Of a DNA stretch of 64,000 nucleotides, positions 26,718 to 34,193 are shown piece after piece. Source of the DNA: Clostridia bacterium (GTDB taxonomy: Bacteria > Bacillota > Clostridia > Christensenellales > Borkfalkiaceae); the NCBI GenBank assembly GCA_017453045.1, contig JAFTKX010000027.1, positions 1 to 64,000 of the forward strand, written 5' to 3'. A model generated the notes under the pieces. That model was not told where the DNA came from, searched no databases, and worked only from the letters and a program-made list of their open reading frames with translations. Positions within the stretch are counted from its first letter, which is position 1. The number at the start of each line of letters is the position of its first letter. A program made the position numbers and the translations under genes.

Positions 26718-26799
26718 TATCAAAATTTATCACGATAGTTACAATTCTTGTCATAAATTAGCCGATAAAACGAAAAAAGCAACAATTTTTAGGTTTGTA

Positions 26800-26828
26800 T
26801 TGACAAATTTTAAGATTTGCGTTAGAAT
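26800..26828 (+). promoter_or_regulatory. AraC-gene promoter, predicting a leaderless mRNA
   Basis: TTGACA (26800-26805), 17-bp spacer, TAGAAT (26823-26828). The ATG at 26835 follows after only 6 nt, with no ribosome site between. Confidence 0.78.
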
Positions 26829-26834
26829 AAAAAC

Positions 26835-27677
26835 ATGATACCAACCATTAAAGATTATCCAAAAGACAAAACGCATTACGAGCATTTTGCAGACGACGCG
26901 TATTATATTTTCTTGCAAAAGCACGCCTTTTTCTTGGACGTTCCGCATTATCACGATTCAATCGAAATACTTTGCGTTACCAAAGGCAAAACTACCGTCC
27001 ATTTAAACGGCGCTACTTACGACTTGTCCGAGGGCGAAATTTTCGTAAGTAATAGTCAAATGGTGCATTACTACGAAAATTATGACGACGATAAAATGGC
27101 TATTATCGTAGTTTTAAGCGAAAAGTACATGCGCACGTTTAAGGAAGTGTATAAAAACGCTTTACTCCCCCATCTTTTAAGGGATAAACAGGCAAACGCG
27201 CAAATCTTTTCTATTATGGAAAGTTGGATAAACAGCCAAAACCGTTCGATACTTATCGACACGGCGTACGCCAACGCGCTATTCGATAAAATTATTTCGC
27301 TTTACGGCGTTATTTCGGTTGACCAAGTAGGCGGTAACAACGACCTCGCGATACAGTTTATAAATTACGTCAACGAACATTACAGCGAAGAAATTTCTCT
27401 TGAAACAGCTGCAAAGCATTTCGGATATTCTAAAGAATACTTTTCAAAGAAATTTAAGCAGACGTTAGATAAAAACTTCTTGTCGTTTTTAAACGCGGTA
27501 AGGCTTCAAAAAGCAATAGAATTGTTGCAGGATAAAACCAACAAAATGAGTTTTATTGAAATTTGTTTGGCGTGCGGTTTTAACAACGCCACTTCGCTCT
27601 ACCGCCATTTAAAAAAGGCAAACTATAAAATTCAACGGCAAGACGTTGACGAAGATGACGAAAAAGACGGTCTATAA
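26835..27677 (+). CDS. AraC-family transcriptional regulator
   Basis: A 280-residue regulator. The N-terminal cupin-type sensor has VPHYHDSIEI near 39 and LSEGEIFVSNSQMVHYY near 64-80. The C-terminal double HTH (about 175-270) has ISLETAAKHFGYSKEYFSKKF and ACGFNNATSLYRHLK. Such proteins bind a sugar and activate nearby uptake genes; the divergent operon (26525 and on) and the alpha-galactosidase are likely targets. No other Met codon suits an earlier start. No Shine-Dalgarno site is present and the -10 box is 6 nt away, so translation is probably from a leaderless transcript. Confidence 0.93.
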   Translation: MIPTIKDYPKDKTHYEHFADDAYYIFLQKHAFFLDVPHYHDSIEILCVTKGKTTVHLNGATYDLSEGEIFVSNSQMVHYYENYDDDKMAIIVVLSEKYMRTFKEVYKNALLPHLLRDKQANAQIFSIMESWINSQNRSILIDTAYANALFDKIISLYGVISVDQVGGNNDLAIQFINYVNEHYSEEISLETAAKHFGYSKEYFSKKFKQTLDKNFLSFLNAVRLQKAIELLQDKTNKMSFIEICLACGFNNATSLYRHLKKANYKIQRQDVDEDDEKDGL

Positions 27678-27720
27678 GTTGATAAATTGAAATTTTACGA
27701 AAATTTAAACAAAAAAACGC

Positions 27721-27763
27721 AAAGCGGAGAATTAGTGTGCGTCCACTAATTCTCCGCTTTTAA
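27721..27763 (+). terminator. Terminator after the AraC gene
   Basis: AAAGCGGAGAATTAGTG pairs with CACTAATTCTCCGCTTT across a 6-nt loop, followed by TTTT. Confidence 0.92.
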
Positions 27764-27823
27764 TTTTGTTATCAATTTACTATTTAATAAACCGTTAAGT
27801 TTGTTTTTAATACGAGAAAAAAA

Positions 27824-27866
27824 TGGCTTTTGCTTGGCAAATTAAATCTTTCCCGAGCAAAAGCCA
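27824..27866 (-). terminator. Terminator after the alpha-galactosidase gene
   Basis: On the minus strand TGGCTTTTGCT and AGCAAAAGCCA pair around a 21-nt loop and are followed by a run of Ts, 9 bp past the GH36 stop. Confidence 0.88.
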
Positions 27867-27874
27867 CATATCTA

Positions 27875-30046
27875 TTACTTTTTCACTTCAGTAAATAAAA
27901 CTGAATATCCATCGCTACGTTTTTTCCTAAATAAGTCGCCTATGCGAATACCAACGTTCATTAAAGTTGAACCGTATAAAACGACTCCGCTTTCTTCGTT
28001 TTTGTACTGTTTGTCGGGATCTAACCCTTTTAACCGCAAAGTAGTGCTTTCTACAAATCCCGTTGCGTTAAGTTCTAAAAACGTTAAATACGCTTTATCC
28101 TTTTGCTTTGACACTTTCATATACGCGCAGAAAGAACCGCTTTCGGGCGAAATTATTCGGTATAAGTCGCCTTTTAAGTTTAAATCTTCAATTTCACGAT
28201 ATTTTTCGGAATAGCCTTTAAACATCTTTTTATCTTCGCTTGAATATTCGCTCAAATCTAACTCGTAACCGTAAGAGCCGAACGACGCGACGTTGTATCT
28301 AAATTCGTAAGTCGATTCCCTACCGCTCGTACAATCGCCCCTTGTAAAATGACAACTTAAGGTTGATACGGGGTAAGCGACGCTCGTTCCGTTTTGAATA
28401 AACACTCTCGCATACGGGTCGGTATTGTCGCTCGTCCAAATTTGCGGAGAATAATATAGCATACCCAAGTCAAATCTTCCGCCCCCACCGCAACAAGTTT
28501 CAAACAGAGCCTTTCCAAGCCTTTGCTTTAAAATAGCAAGTAATTTGTAACTGCCGAGCATTTGACGGTGATAAACTTCGCCTTGCGCCGTTTTAAACGA
28601 ACCTGCTTCGGTTGCGTAGCGATTAAAATCCCATTTTATATAATCTATTTCCGCGCCTTCGAGTTCTTGACTTATTCTGTCTGCAATCAAATTTACAACT
28701 TCGTCTCTCGTAAGGTCTAAAATATATTGATGACGAGAAATTAACGGGGTTTTTGACGTAGTCAAAACGTATTCGGGATGAGTTTTGTAAAGTTCGCTGT
28801 TTTCATTTACCATTTCAGGCTCTAACCAAAGCCCGAATTTTAAGCCCATTGCATGAATTTTATCCGCAAGCCCTTTTATTCCCGACGGAAATCTCTCTTT
28901 GTCCGTACGCCAGTCCCCTAGCCCCTGTTTGTCGTGCGGACGAAACCATCCGTCGTCTAAAACTACGGTATCTATTCCGCAATCTTTTGCAGAAGACGCA
29001 AGTTCTAAAACCTTATCTTCGCTCACCGCGAAATAACTTGCTTCCCAAGAGTTGATAACGATAGGACGAGCCGAATAAACGAACTCTTTTTCAATAATAC
29101 TCTGACGAACGTGATCGTGGAAATTCCTACTCATTTGACCTATTCCGCCGTTTGAATAAGTCATAACGGCTTCGGGAGAACAAAGACTTTCGTTAGGTTT
29201 TAAAGTCCAGTACAGCCCCACGTCGCTTATGCCCAAAAGAACTCTGGTATCGCCTAAAAAACTAACCGACACTTCTTCGGAAAAATTACCGCTATAAACG
29301 AGATTAAATCCGTAAACTTCGCCCATTTCTTCGTCGGCGTTGGGCGAACAAATTGCTATAAATGGATTTTTACAATGCGAAGTCGTACCCGTCAAACTCT
29401 CGTTTTTAAACGTTCCACGTTTAATACGGTTGCGAGATACCATAGCGCGTTCGTAAATATACATACCTTCCAAGGTTATAACGTCGTAATCCATACCGTA
29501 AAAATCCACGCAAGCGCTTGCAAATTTTTGAACGGTTACGTTCGTTTTGCCCGTGTTTTTAATCGTTTGATGACGAGCAATCACGTCTACGTTTTGGAAA
29601 ACGGTATAAAACAAGGTAAATTCCACTTGATTATCGTCGTCGGTAAGAGTTATTTGCAAAGTTTCGGTATCTTCGCTCTCTCTCGAATAAGGCATTCCGT
29701 CGATTTGCTTTCTACCCTTGTAAATTTGATGAGAGCGATAGCGCAAACGGTTGCAATCTACATTTCCGTCGCAGTTGTAAATAACCGACGGCGTGCGAAT
29801 ATCTCCGCTGTTAAACGGCGCGATTTCAAAACCTTGAACGGACGCGTTAAACTCTCTCTTTTCTCTGTGTTCGTGAGCGACGTGTCCGTAAATTTGCCTA
29901 TTCCCGATATGTTTCACGTTGTCGTCGGGAATTTTTTTGCCGTAATATAAATGCTCTAACGAATTAAAGTCGGAAATGCAAAATACGTAAGACGTATTTT
30001 TCGTTTGAAGGTGGAAAATTTGTTCTTTTTGGTTAAATCTTATCAT
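27875..30046 (-). CDS. GH36 alpha-galactosidase
   Basis: A 723-residue retaining alpha-galactosidase. Landmarks are VVLDDGWF, GDWRTDKERFPSG, FGLWLEPEMVN, DYIKWDFNR near 470 (nucleophile Asp in KWD), CGGGGRFD and WTSDNTDP near 540 (acid/base Asp). It has no signal peptide, so it should act on imported raffinose-type sugars or galacto-oligosaccharides. I chose ATG at 30046, 8 nt after AAGGA, over a GTG at 30070 with a crowded ribosome site. The length is normal for the family. It is likely part of the AraC-controlled set. Confidence 0.95.
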   Translation of the reverse strand: MIRFNQKEQIFHLQTKNTSYVFCISDFNSLEHLYYGKKIPDDNVKHIGNRQIYGHVAHEHREKREFNASVQGFEIAPFNSGDIRTPSVIYNCDGNVDCNRLRYRSHQIYKGRKQIDGMPYSRESEDTETLQITLTDDDNQVEFTLFYTVFQNVDVIARHQTIKNTGKTNVTVQKFASACVDFYGMDYDVITLEGMYIYERAMVSRNRIKRGTFKNESLTGTTSHCKNPFIAICSPNADEEMGEVYGFNLVYSGNFSEEVSVSFLGDTRVLLGISDVGLYWTLKPNESLCSPEAVMTYSNGGIGQMSRNFHDHVRQSIIEKEFVYSARPIVINSWEASYFAVSEDKVLELASSAKDCGIDTVVLDDGWFRPHDKQGLGDWRTDKERFPSGIKGLADKIHAMGLKFGLWLEPEMVNENSELYKTHPEYVLTTSKTPLISRHQYILDLTRDEVVNLIADRISQELEGAEIDYIKWDFNRYATEAGSFKTAQGEVYHRQMLGSYKLLAILKQRLGKALFETCCGGGGRFDLGMLYYSPQIWTSDNTDPYARVFIQNGTSVAYPVSTLSCHFTRGDCTSGRESTYEFRYNVASFGSYGYELDLSEYSSEDKKMFKGYSEKYREIEDLNLKGDLYRIISPESGSFCAYMKVSKQKDKAYLTFLELNATGFVESTTLRLKGLDPDKQYKNEESGVVLYGSTLMNVGIRIGDLFRKKRSDGYSVLFTEVKK

Positions 30047-30107
30047 GGTTTTATTCCTTATTGCGTTCACCTTTCGTAAACGCGCCGTACGACACGATTA
30101 TACAATT

Positions 30108-30136
30108 ATCATACTGTTTTTTTATTCGCCCGTCAA
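30108..30136 (-). promoter_or_regulatory. Promoter of the GH36 gene
   Basis: On the minus strand: TTGACG (30131-30136), 17-bp spacer, TATGAT (30108-30113). Confidence 0.68.
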
Positions 30137-30230
30137 GACCTTTTTTTAATTTATACTAATCGTTTTTTTATTTACAGTTATTTTTTTGGATAAAGTTGCA
30201 ATCATTATAGGCTACGCCTATATAAAAACA

Positions 30231-30251
30231 CCCCATACTCGTCGTATGGGG
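30231..30251 (-). terminator. Terminator after the DUF4886 gene
   Basis: On the minus strand CCCCATAC and GTATGGGG enclose a 5-nt loop, followed by TGTTTTTATA. A second small palindrome, TATAGGC/GCCTATA (30207-30223), lies beyond. Confidence 0.85.
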
Positions 30252-30264
30252 CTTAAACTTAATG

Positions 30265-31059
30265 TTATTTTGTAAATTTAGAATTCGTTACCGAATATTT
30301 TTGTTTAAGAGCGTTTGCAACGCTTTCTTTAGCCACTTCAAATTCGCCGTCAGTCATTTCATCAAGTTTAAAAGTCATTTCGTGAGGGTTACAATTTGTC
30401 AGTAGACAAAATAGCGTAAGCCCCGAAATATATCTCCCAAGCCCTAAAGATAAATGAATACCGTCCCTGTTGAAACTATCCCCTAAATAAGACGTTCTCG
30501 CATTTTGAATAGAAGTACCCGCAGGCGACACCGCGTTTATCTTACAATTCGTTTCAATTTTTCTCTGAACTGTGGTAATAATCGACTTATACATAGACTT
30601 TTGGTCGTTTTCATAGAGTTCGAGCGCAGGGTGTCCGTATTGATAAGCCCAAGTCATATTCCATACGAATTTAACGTTTTTATTCGTTGCTTTTTCTTTA
30701 AAAAAGTCGAGCAGTTCGTCTATTTCGTGATTATAAGTAGACTCGTTTCCGCTAAGCGGACTTACCTGTTGGAGCGTAATATAGTCCCAATCGGTATAAC
30801 CTATTCCTTCTTCTAAAGATTTTTGACGGTCAATTCTCCACTCGCCGTTTTTACTGTCATAGTAAAAGAAATCGTAAGTTTTTGAGCCGTTTTTGCTATT
30901 TTGATAATGTAAAGAGAGCGGGCAACCGCCAATCATAAGCGTAGCGATAACAAAATCTTCAAGCCCGTACGCTTTTGCCATACCGTCCATATGCGGAACC
31001 GTATCTTCTGAAAAACTGTTGCCTATCATCAAAACTTTTAAAGTTTTCAACTTGTTCAT
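30265..31059 (-). CDS. DUF4886 (SGNH-like) protein
   Basis: A 264-residue protein opening LKVLMIGNSFSEDTVPHM, the DUF4886 signature related to SGNH hydrolases (Ser in NSF). Further landmarks are LQQVSPLSGNE near 107 and DGIHLSLGLGRYISGL near 205 (Asp-x-x-His). There is no signal peptide. Such genes often sit in polysaccharide-use regions and may deacylate sugars; that role is inferred. It has a GGAG site and its own promoter. Confidence 0.87.
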   Translation of the reverse strand: MNKLKTLKVLMIGNSFSEDTVPHMDGMAKAYGLEDFVIATLMIGGCPLSLHYQNSKNGSKTYDFFYYDSKNGEWRIDRQKSLEEGIGYTDWDYITLQQVSPLSGNESTYNHEIDELLDFFKEKATNKNVKFVWNMTWAYQYGHPALELYENDQKSMYKSIITTVQRKIETNCKINAVSPAGTSIQNARTSYLGDSFNRDGIHLSLGLGRYISGLTLFCLLTNCNPHEMTFKLDEMTDGEFEVAKESVANALKQKYSVTNSKFTK

Positions 31060-31112
31060 ATAACGTAATCTCCTTAAAACTTAATCAAGCATTAACGCTT
31101 TACGCATATAAA

Positions 31113-31141
31113 ATGATAGCAAATATGCCTTTTTTTGTCAA
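31113..31141 (-). promoter_or_regulatory. Promoter of the DUF4886 gene
   Basis: On the minus strand: TTGACA (31136-31141), 17-bp spacer, TATCAT (31113-31118). Confidence 0.75.
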
Positions 31142-31196
31142 TACTAAGTTAATATTTTATAGAGTACAGAATTTATTTTTACAACTATTTCTCTCC

Positions 31197-31225
31197 TTGA
31201 CAAATGATTTTATATAATGTATAAT
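31197..31225 (+). promoter_or_regulatory. Consensus promoter with no gene at its start
   Basis: TTGACA (31197-31202), 17-bp spacer, TATAAT (31220-31225): a perfect consensus. The expected transcript starts near 31232 and meets a structured stretch without a plus-strand ORF for 200 bp. Confidence 0.8.
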
Positions 31226-31231
31226 AAAATC

Positions 31232-31392
31232 AACCAATCGGCGAGGGCTTTCGCCCCCACCTTTCGGTTTTTTTTGTGGTTTTACCGCTGTTTGTTAGCC
31301 TTGCTGACTTTGACGGTTACGGTTGAAATTTTTCCGTCTTTGTCGTAAGTTACTTTTATGTAACTTATCTCGTTGCAAGGCTTTTTTTCTTG
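31232..31392 (+). ncRNA. Candidate structured small RNA or leader
   Basis: Starts at the predicted start point of the promoter above. A GGGC-tttc-GCCC hairpin with T8 (31242-31276) is a possible early terminator. Then AGCCTTGC (31307-31314) pairs with GCAAGGCT (31375-31382), enclosing hairpins GAC-GACGG/CCGTC-GTC and TAAGTTAC/GTAACTTA, and ends in T7. Caution: the minus strand carries an open 38-codon frame without a start codon (31282-31400) that reads like coding sequence, so this could instead be a gene remnant. Confidence 0.45.
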
Positions 31393-31439
31393 TTTAAATC
31401 AAATTTTATTTATTGCTATAATAAGTAAAAAGGAATTTT

Positions 31440-31694
31440 ATGATGATAAAAAGAATAACTTCTTTAAGAACTCTTGAAAACTACGTTATAATAGTTGGTT
31501 TTTCAACTGGTGAATATAAGCAGTTTGATTTAAAACCAATAATTGAAAATCTTGCTCCATTTAAAGCACTTGTGGACGTCAACGGTTTATACGAACAAGC
31601 AAAAATCGACGCGGGGGGATACGGTATAGTTTGGAACGACGACCTTGACCTTTCAGCAATTGCTATTTACAATAAAGGAGTTCTTGTATTTTAA
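31440..31694 (+). CDS. DUF2442 protein
   Basis: An 84-residue protein with the DUF2442 pattern: YVIIVGFSTGEYKQFDLKPII, then FKALVDVNGLYEQAKIDAGGYGIVWNDDLDLS. Members are small and of unknown function, often next to a DUF4160 partner as a presumed toxin-antitoxin pair; no partner is seen here. An AAAAAGGA site lies upstream. The start could be either of two adjacent ATGs (31440 or 31443). Confidence 0.9.
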   Translation: MMIKRITSLRTLENYVIIVGFSTGEYKQFDLKPIIENLAPFKALVDVNGLYEQAKIDAGGYGIVWNDDLDLSAIAIYNKGVLVF

Positions 31695-31767
31695 ATAATT
31701 TAAAATATTTTAACAAAACAATTTTCTTATAAAACCTAATTTTAGGCTCGTTATTAAATTTTAACAT

Positions 31768-31849
31768 GGGTGGAACTGCCGTTTCTCGCAGGCAAGAACT
31801 CTCGGCAGAAAAACGGACAAAATGCCATGCATTTTGCTAGAATCCACCC
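31768..31849. repeat. Branched inverted repeat next to the tRNA cluster
   Basis: GGGTGGA (31768-31774) pairs with TCCACCC (31843-31849), enclosing CTGCCG/CGGCAG (31776-31808) and AAAATG-CATG-CATTTT (about 31818-31835): a three-way-junction shape. No ORF is supported. It could be a processed RNA or a small mobile palindrome. Confidence 0.5.
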
Positions 31850-31858
31850 TATGCCACA

Positions 31859-31898
31859 CACCAAAAAGAGCAATGCTAAATTGCATTGCTCTTTTTGG

Positions 31899-31900
<2 letters not shown>
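31859..31900 (-). terminator. tRNA cluster terminator
   Basis: AAAAAGAGCAATGC and GCATTGCTCTTTTT pair across 6 nt. Read on the minus strand it directly follows tRNA-Tyr and ends in TTTTT. Confidence 0.9.
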
Positions 31901-31983
<83 letters not shown>

Positions 31984-32019
31984 ATATATATTAAATTTCG
32001 TCTGTGCGATTGATTACAG

Positions 32020-32095
32020 TGGAGCTGGCGATTGGAATCGAACCCACAACCTGCTGATTACAAGTCAGCTGCTCTGCCAATTGAGCTACACCAGC
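32020..32095 (-). tRNA. tRNA-Thr (TGT)
   Basis: 76 nt with encoded CCA. The acceptor is GCTGGTG, the D arm TAGCTCAATTGGCAGAGCA, and the anticodon loop CTTGTAA gives TGT. Confidence 0.96.
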
Positions 32096-32109
32096 ATTAC
32101 CATTAAAAA

Positions 32110-32185
32110 TGGTGCCCTAGGGCGGAATCGAACCACCGACAGGCAGATTTTCAGTCTGCTGCTCTACCGACTGAGCTACCAGGGC
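32110..32185 (-). tRNA. tRNA-Phe (GAA)
   Basis: 76 nt with encoded CCA. The acceptor GCCCTGG pairs with CTAGGGC, and the anticodon loop CTGAAAA gives GAA. Confidence 0.96.
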
Positions 32186-32219
32186 ATATTTAAGCCCTTG
32201 ATTACTCAAAGGCTTTTTT

Positions 32220-32296
32220 TGGCGACCTGGAAGGGACTCGAACCCTCGACCTCTAGCGTGACAGGCTAGCGTTCTAACCAACTGAACTACCAGGCC
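32220..32296 (-). tRNA. tRNA-Asp (GTC)
   Basis: 77 nt with encoded CCA. The acceptor GGCCTGG pairs with CCAGGTC, and the anticodon loop CTGTCAC gives GTC. Confidence 0.96.
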
Positions 32297-32314
32297 ATAT
32301 TAAATTTTTACGTT

Positions 32315-32391
32315 TGGTGGGCCTTCTAGGACTCGAACCTAGGACCGGCCGGTTATGAGCCGGCTGCTCTAACCAACTGAGCTAAAGGCCC
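32315..32391 (-). tRNA. tRNA-Met (CAT), elongator type
   Basis: 77 nt with encoded CCA. The acceptor GGGCCTT pairs fully with AAGGCCC, so it lacks the 1-72 mismatch of initiator tRNA. The anticodon loop CTCATAA gives CAT. An Ile2 tRNA (lysidine-modified CAT) is an alternative. Confidence 0.9.
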
Positions 32392-32406
32392 GCGTCTTTA
32401 AAGTAA

Positions 32407-32482
32407 TGGTCGGGGTGAAGAGACTCGAACTCCCGACCCCATGGTCCCAAACCACGTGCGCTACCAACTGCGCTACACCCCG
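32407..32482 (-). tRNA. tRNA-Pro (TGG)
   Basis: 76 nt with encoded CCA. The acceptor CGGGGTG pairs with CACCCCG, and the anticodon loop TTTGGGA gives TGG. It is the first gene of the cluster after the promoter. Confidence 0.96.
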
Positions 32483-32506
32483 TCGACTCACGTTCACCGC
32501 TCGTAT

Positions 32507-32535
32507 ATAATATCATAAACCAAAATATGTGTCAA
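32507..32535 (-). promoter_or_regulatory. tRNA cluster promoter
   Basis: On the minus strand: TTGACA (32530-32535), 17-bp spacer, TATTAT (32507-32512), 24 bp before tRNA-Pro. The AT-rich stretch from here to 32760 holds nothing else I can support. Confidence 0.85.
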
Positions 32536-32760
32536 GCGTTTTTTTGCGAGTTTTTAAAGATTTTTTTACCTTTCTTAAATTACGTAAAATTCCTTAATTT
32601 ATCGTAGTTTTTTATTGACAAATCCAACTTTAAACAAATTGTTTTCAAAAAAATCTGCCTATTGTTTTCATAAATTACGTTAAAAAAAGACGCAAGCGGT
32701 TAACCGTGTCGCTGTTAGGGAATTAAATTGAATAGTTTTCTTCTACCCACGCAAAATAGA

Positions 32761-32789
32761 TTGAATTAAAGTTAATTTTATATTATAAT
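32761..32789 (+). promoter_or_regulatory. GrpB-gene promoter
   Basis: TTGAAT (32761-32766), 17-bp spacer, TATAAT (32784-32789), 37 bp before the ATG; a CGGAG site lies between. Confidence 0.75.
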
Positions 32790-32826
32790 AAAGTCACCGA
32801 TAAATAAAAATTTAGCGGAGTGTATA

Positions 32827-33387
32827 ATGGGAAAGAAATTATTAGAAATGTGTTTAGAAGAACTCTGGTTGTTGTTTCCAATCTTCTTAGAACAACATAA
32901 AGATTGTTGGAAAGAGTGGTACTTTGAAGAAGAATGTCTATTGAAAAGAGCCTTATCTTCAACTGAAAAAATCAGCCATATTGGAAGCACCGCTATTCCT
33001 TCTATTTGGGCAAAACCCATTGTGGATATTCTTGTGGAGATTCCCAAAGAAGGGAATTTGCTTGATTATAAAGCAAAGATAATAAATTGCGGTTATATTT
33101 GTATGTCACAAAGCGAGAACGGCATGTCATTTAATAAGGGGTATACGGAAAATGGATTTGCTGAGCGAGTGTTCCATCTGCACTTAAGATATACTGGCGA
33201 TAACAGTGAATTGTATTTTAGGGATTATCTAATAGAACATTCGGATATAGCAAAACAATATGAAGAATTGAAATTAAGATTATGGAAAGAGTACGAGCAT
33301 AACAGAGATGCTTATACAAATGCCAAAACCGAGTTCGTAAAGGAATATACTAAAAAAGCAAGAATACTGTATGGGAATAAATACTGA
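32827..33387 (+). CDS. GrpB family protein (nucleotidyltransferase-like)
   Basis: A 186-residue protein with the GrpB/UPF0157 core ISHIGSTAIPSIWAKPIVDILVEI near 48 and RVFHLHLRY near 118. The family has a nucleotidyltransferase fold and is sometimes linked to CoaE; its function is unsettled. The base and codon use is poorer in CG dinucleotides than the neighbours (for example the opening codons GGA AAG AAA TTA TTA), suggesting recent acquisition. It stands alone between the tRNA cluster and a hairpin pair. Confidence 0.9.
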   Translation: MGKKLLEMCLEELWLLFPIFLEQHKDCWKEWYFEEECLLKRALSSTEKISHIGSTAIPSIWAKPIVDILVEIPKEGNLLDYKAKIINCGYICMSQSENGMSFNKGYTENGFAERVFHLHLRYTGDNSELYFRDYLIEHSDIAKQYEELKLRLWKEYEHNRDAYTNAKTEFVKEYTKKARILYGNKY

Positions 33388-33491
33388 CAAATTCCAATTT
33401 GTCAAGTTGTTAATCTTTGTGTAAAATTTTTCAAAAGTGTAGCACACTATACTTTCAAAAGAAAGTCGTGTGTTTTGCAATGCAAAAAAGA
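33388..33491. repeat. Small inverted repeats after the GrpB gene
   Basis: TGACAAATT/AATTTGTCA (33386-33403) right at the stop codon could end transcription. ACTTTC/GAAAGT (33450-33465) is a further short palindrome. No gene is seen. Confidence 0.45.
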
Positions 33492-33522
33492 AAAAGGATG
33501 GCAAAATTTTTGCTATCCTTTT
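33492..33522. terminator. Bidirectional terminator
   Basis: AAAAGGATgGCAAAA pairs with TTTTTGCtATCCTTTT, with T-runs on both strands, between the convergent GrpB gene and the gene at 33555. Confidence 0.78.
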
Positions 33523-33554
33523 ATGTTTCTAAAAAATCCCTATGGGGAACGCCC

Positions 33555-34190
33555 TTATTCTTGCGTTTCGTTTTGATTTTCTTCTTTAGATTGCGACTTC
33601 TCGCTTACGATATCCGTTGCGGTTTTGTCCGCAAGATTGTCAAGTTCGTCTAAAATATCGTCCTTACTCGGCGCTGTTACCACTTTTTTAGTTTTAGCAC
33701 ACGCTTTTACTATATACACGACGGCTATTTCTACAAGCGGAATAATAAACACAAGAGAGTAAAGAGCGAAGAACACAATCATAAGCGGATTAAATTCGGG
33801 TGGTAGAGCGGGCTTTGCTCCAAAACTTAAAACGCCGAATATTATTGCCGCTACCCCTGCTAAAATTGCAAAAAATACGTTTTCGCCAAGCCTTTCTTTA
33901 TAAAATTTATCGTCCGACTTATATATTTTTGAATAAAAGTAAGCAATCATAATTCTATAAACGATAAGCACCACCGATAAAACGATACCGAGAATTGACA
34001 AAAAGACGTTAAGTCCAGCCTTTTGTATTCTTGAAAATACTTCGACTATCCATAATCCTTCTTGCACTTCGGGAACGTACTCGTTACCGCTTGCAACCCT
34101 AAAAATTAAAACGACTGTAAAAATTAAAAAGGTAGTCGCTATTACGAGCGAAAGTATTGAACATACTAAACTTAAATATTTTTTCTTCAT
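33555..34190 (-). CDS. Four-helix membrane protein, function unknown
   Basis: A 211-residue protein with hydrophobic segments near 8-30, 62-84, 105-127 and 138-162 and a charged C-terminal tail of about 45 residues rich in Glu, Gln and Lys. I do not recognise the family. It starts 3 bp after the deoB stop and is probably cotranscribed with it. Confidence 0.75.
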   Translation of the reverse strand: MKKKYLSLVCSILSLVIATTFLIFTVVLIFRVASGNEYVPEVQEGLWIVEVFSRIQKAGLNVFLSILGIVLSVVLIVYRIMIAYFYSKIYKSDDKFYKERLGENVFFAILAGVAAIIFGVLSFGAKPALPPEFNPLMIVFFALYSLVFIIPLVEIAVVYIVKACAKTKKVVTAPSKDDILDELDNLADKTATDIVSEKSQSKEENQNETQE

Positions 34191-34193
34191 AAT

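Noticed and set aside
31282-31400. Minus-strand 38-codon frame as a gene
   Set aside because: It is coding-like in style but has no start codon or ribosome site; kept only as an alternative reading of the structured stretch.
31440-31694. DUF2442 as half of a toxin-antitoxin pair
   Set aside because: No DUF4160 or other partner frame adjoins it, so the pair cannot be claimed.
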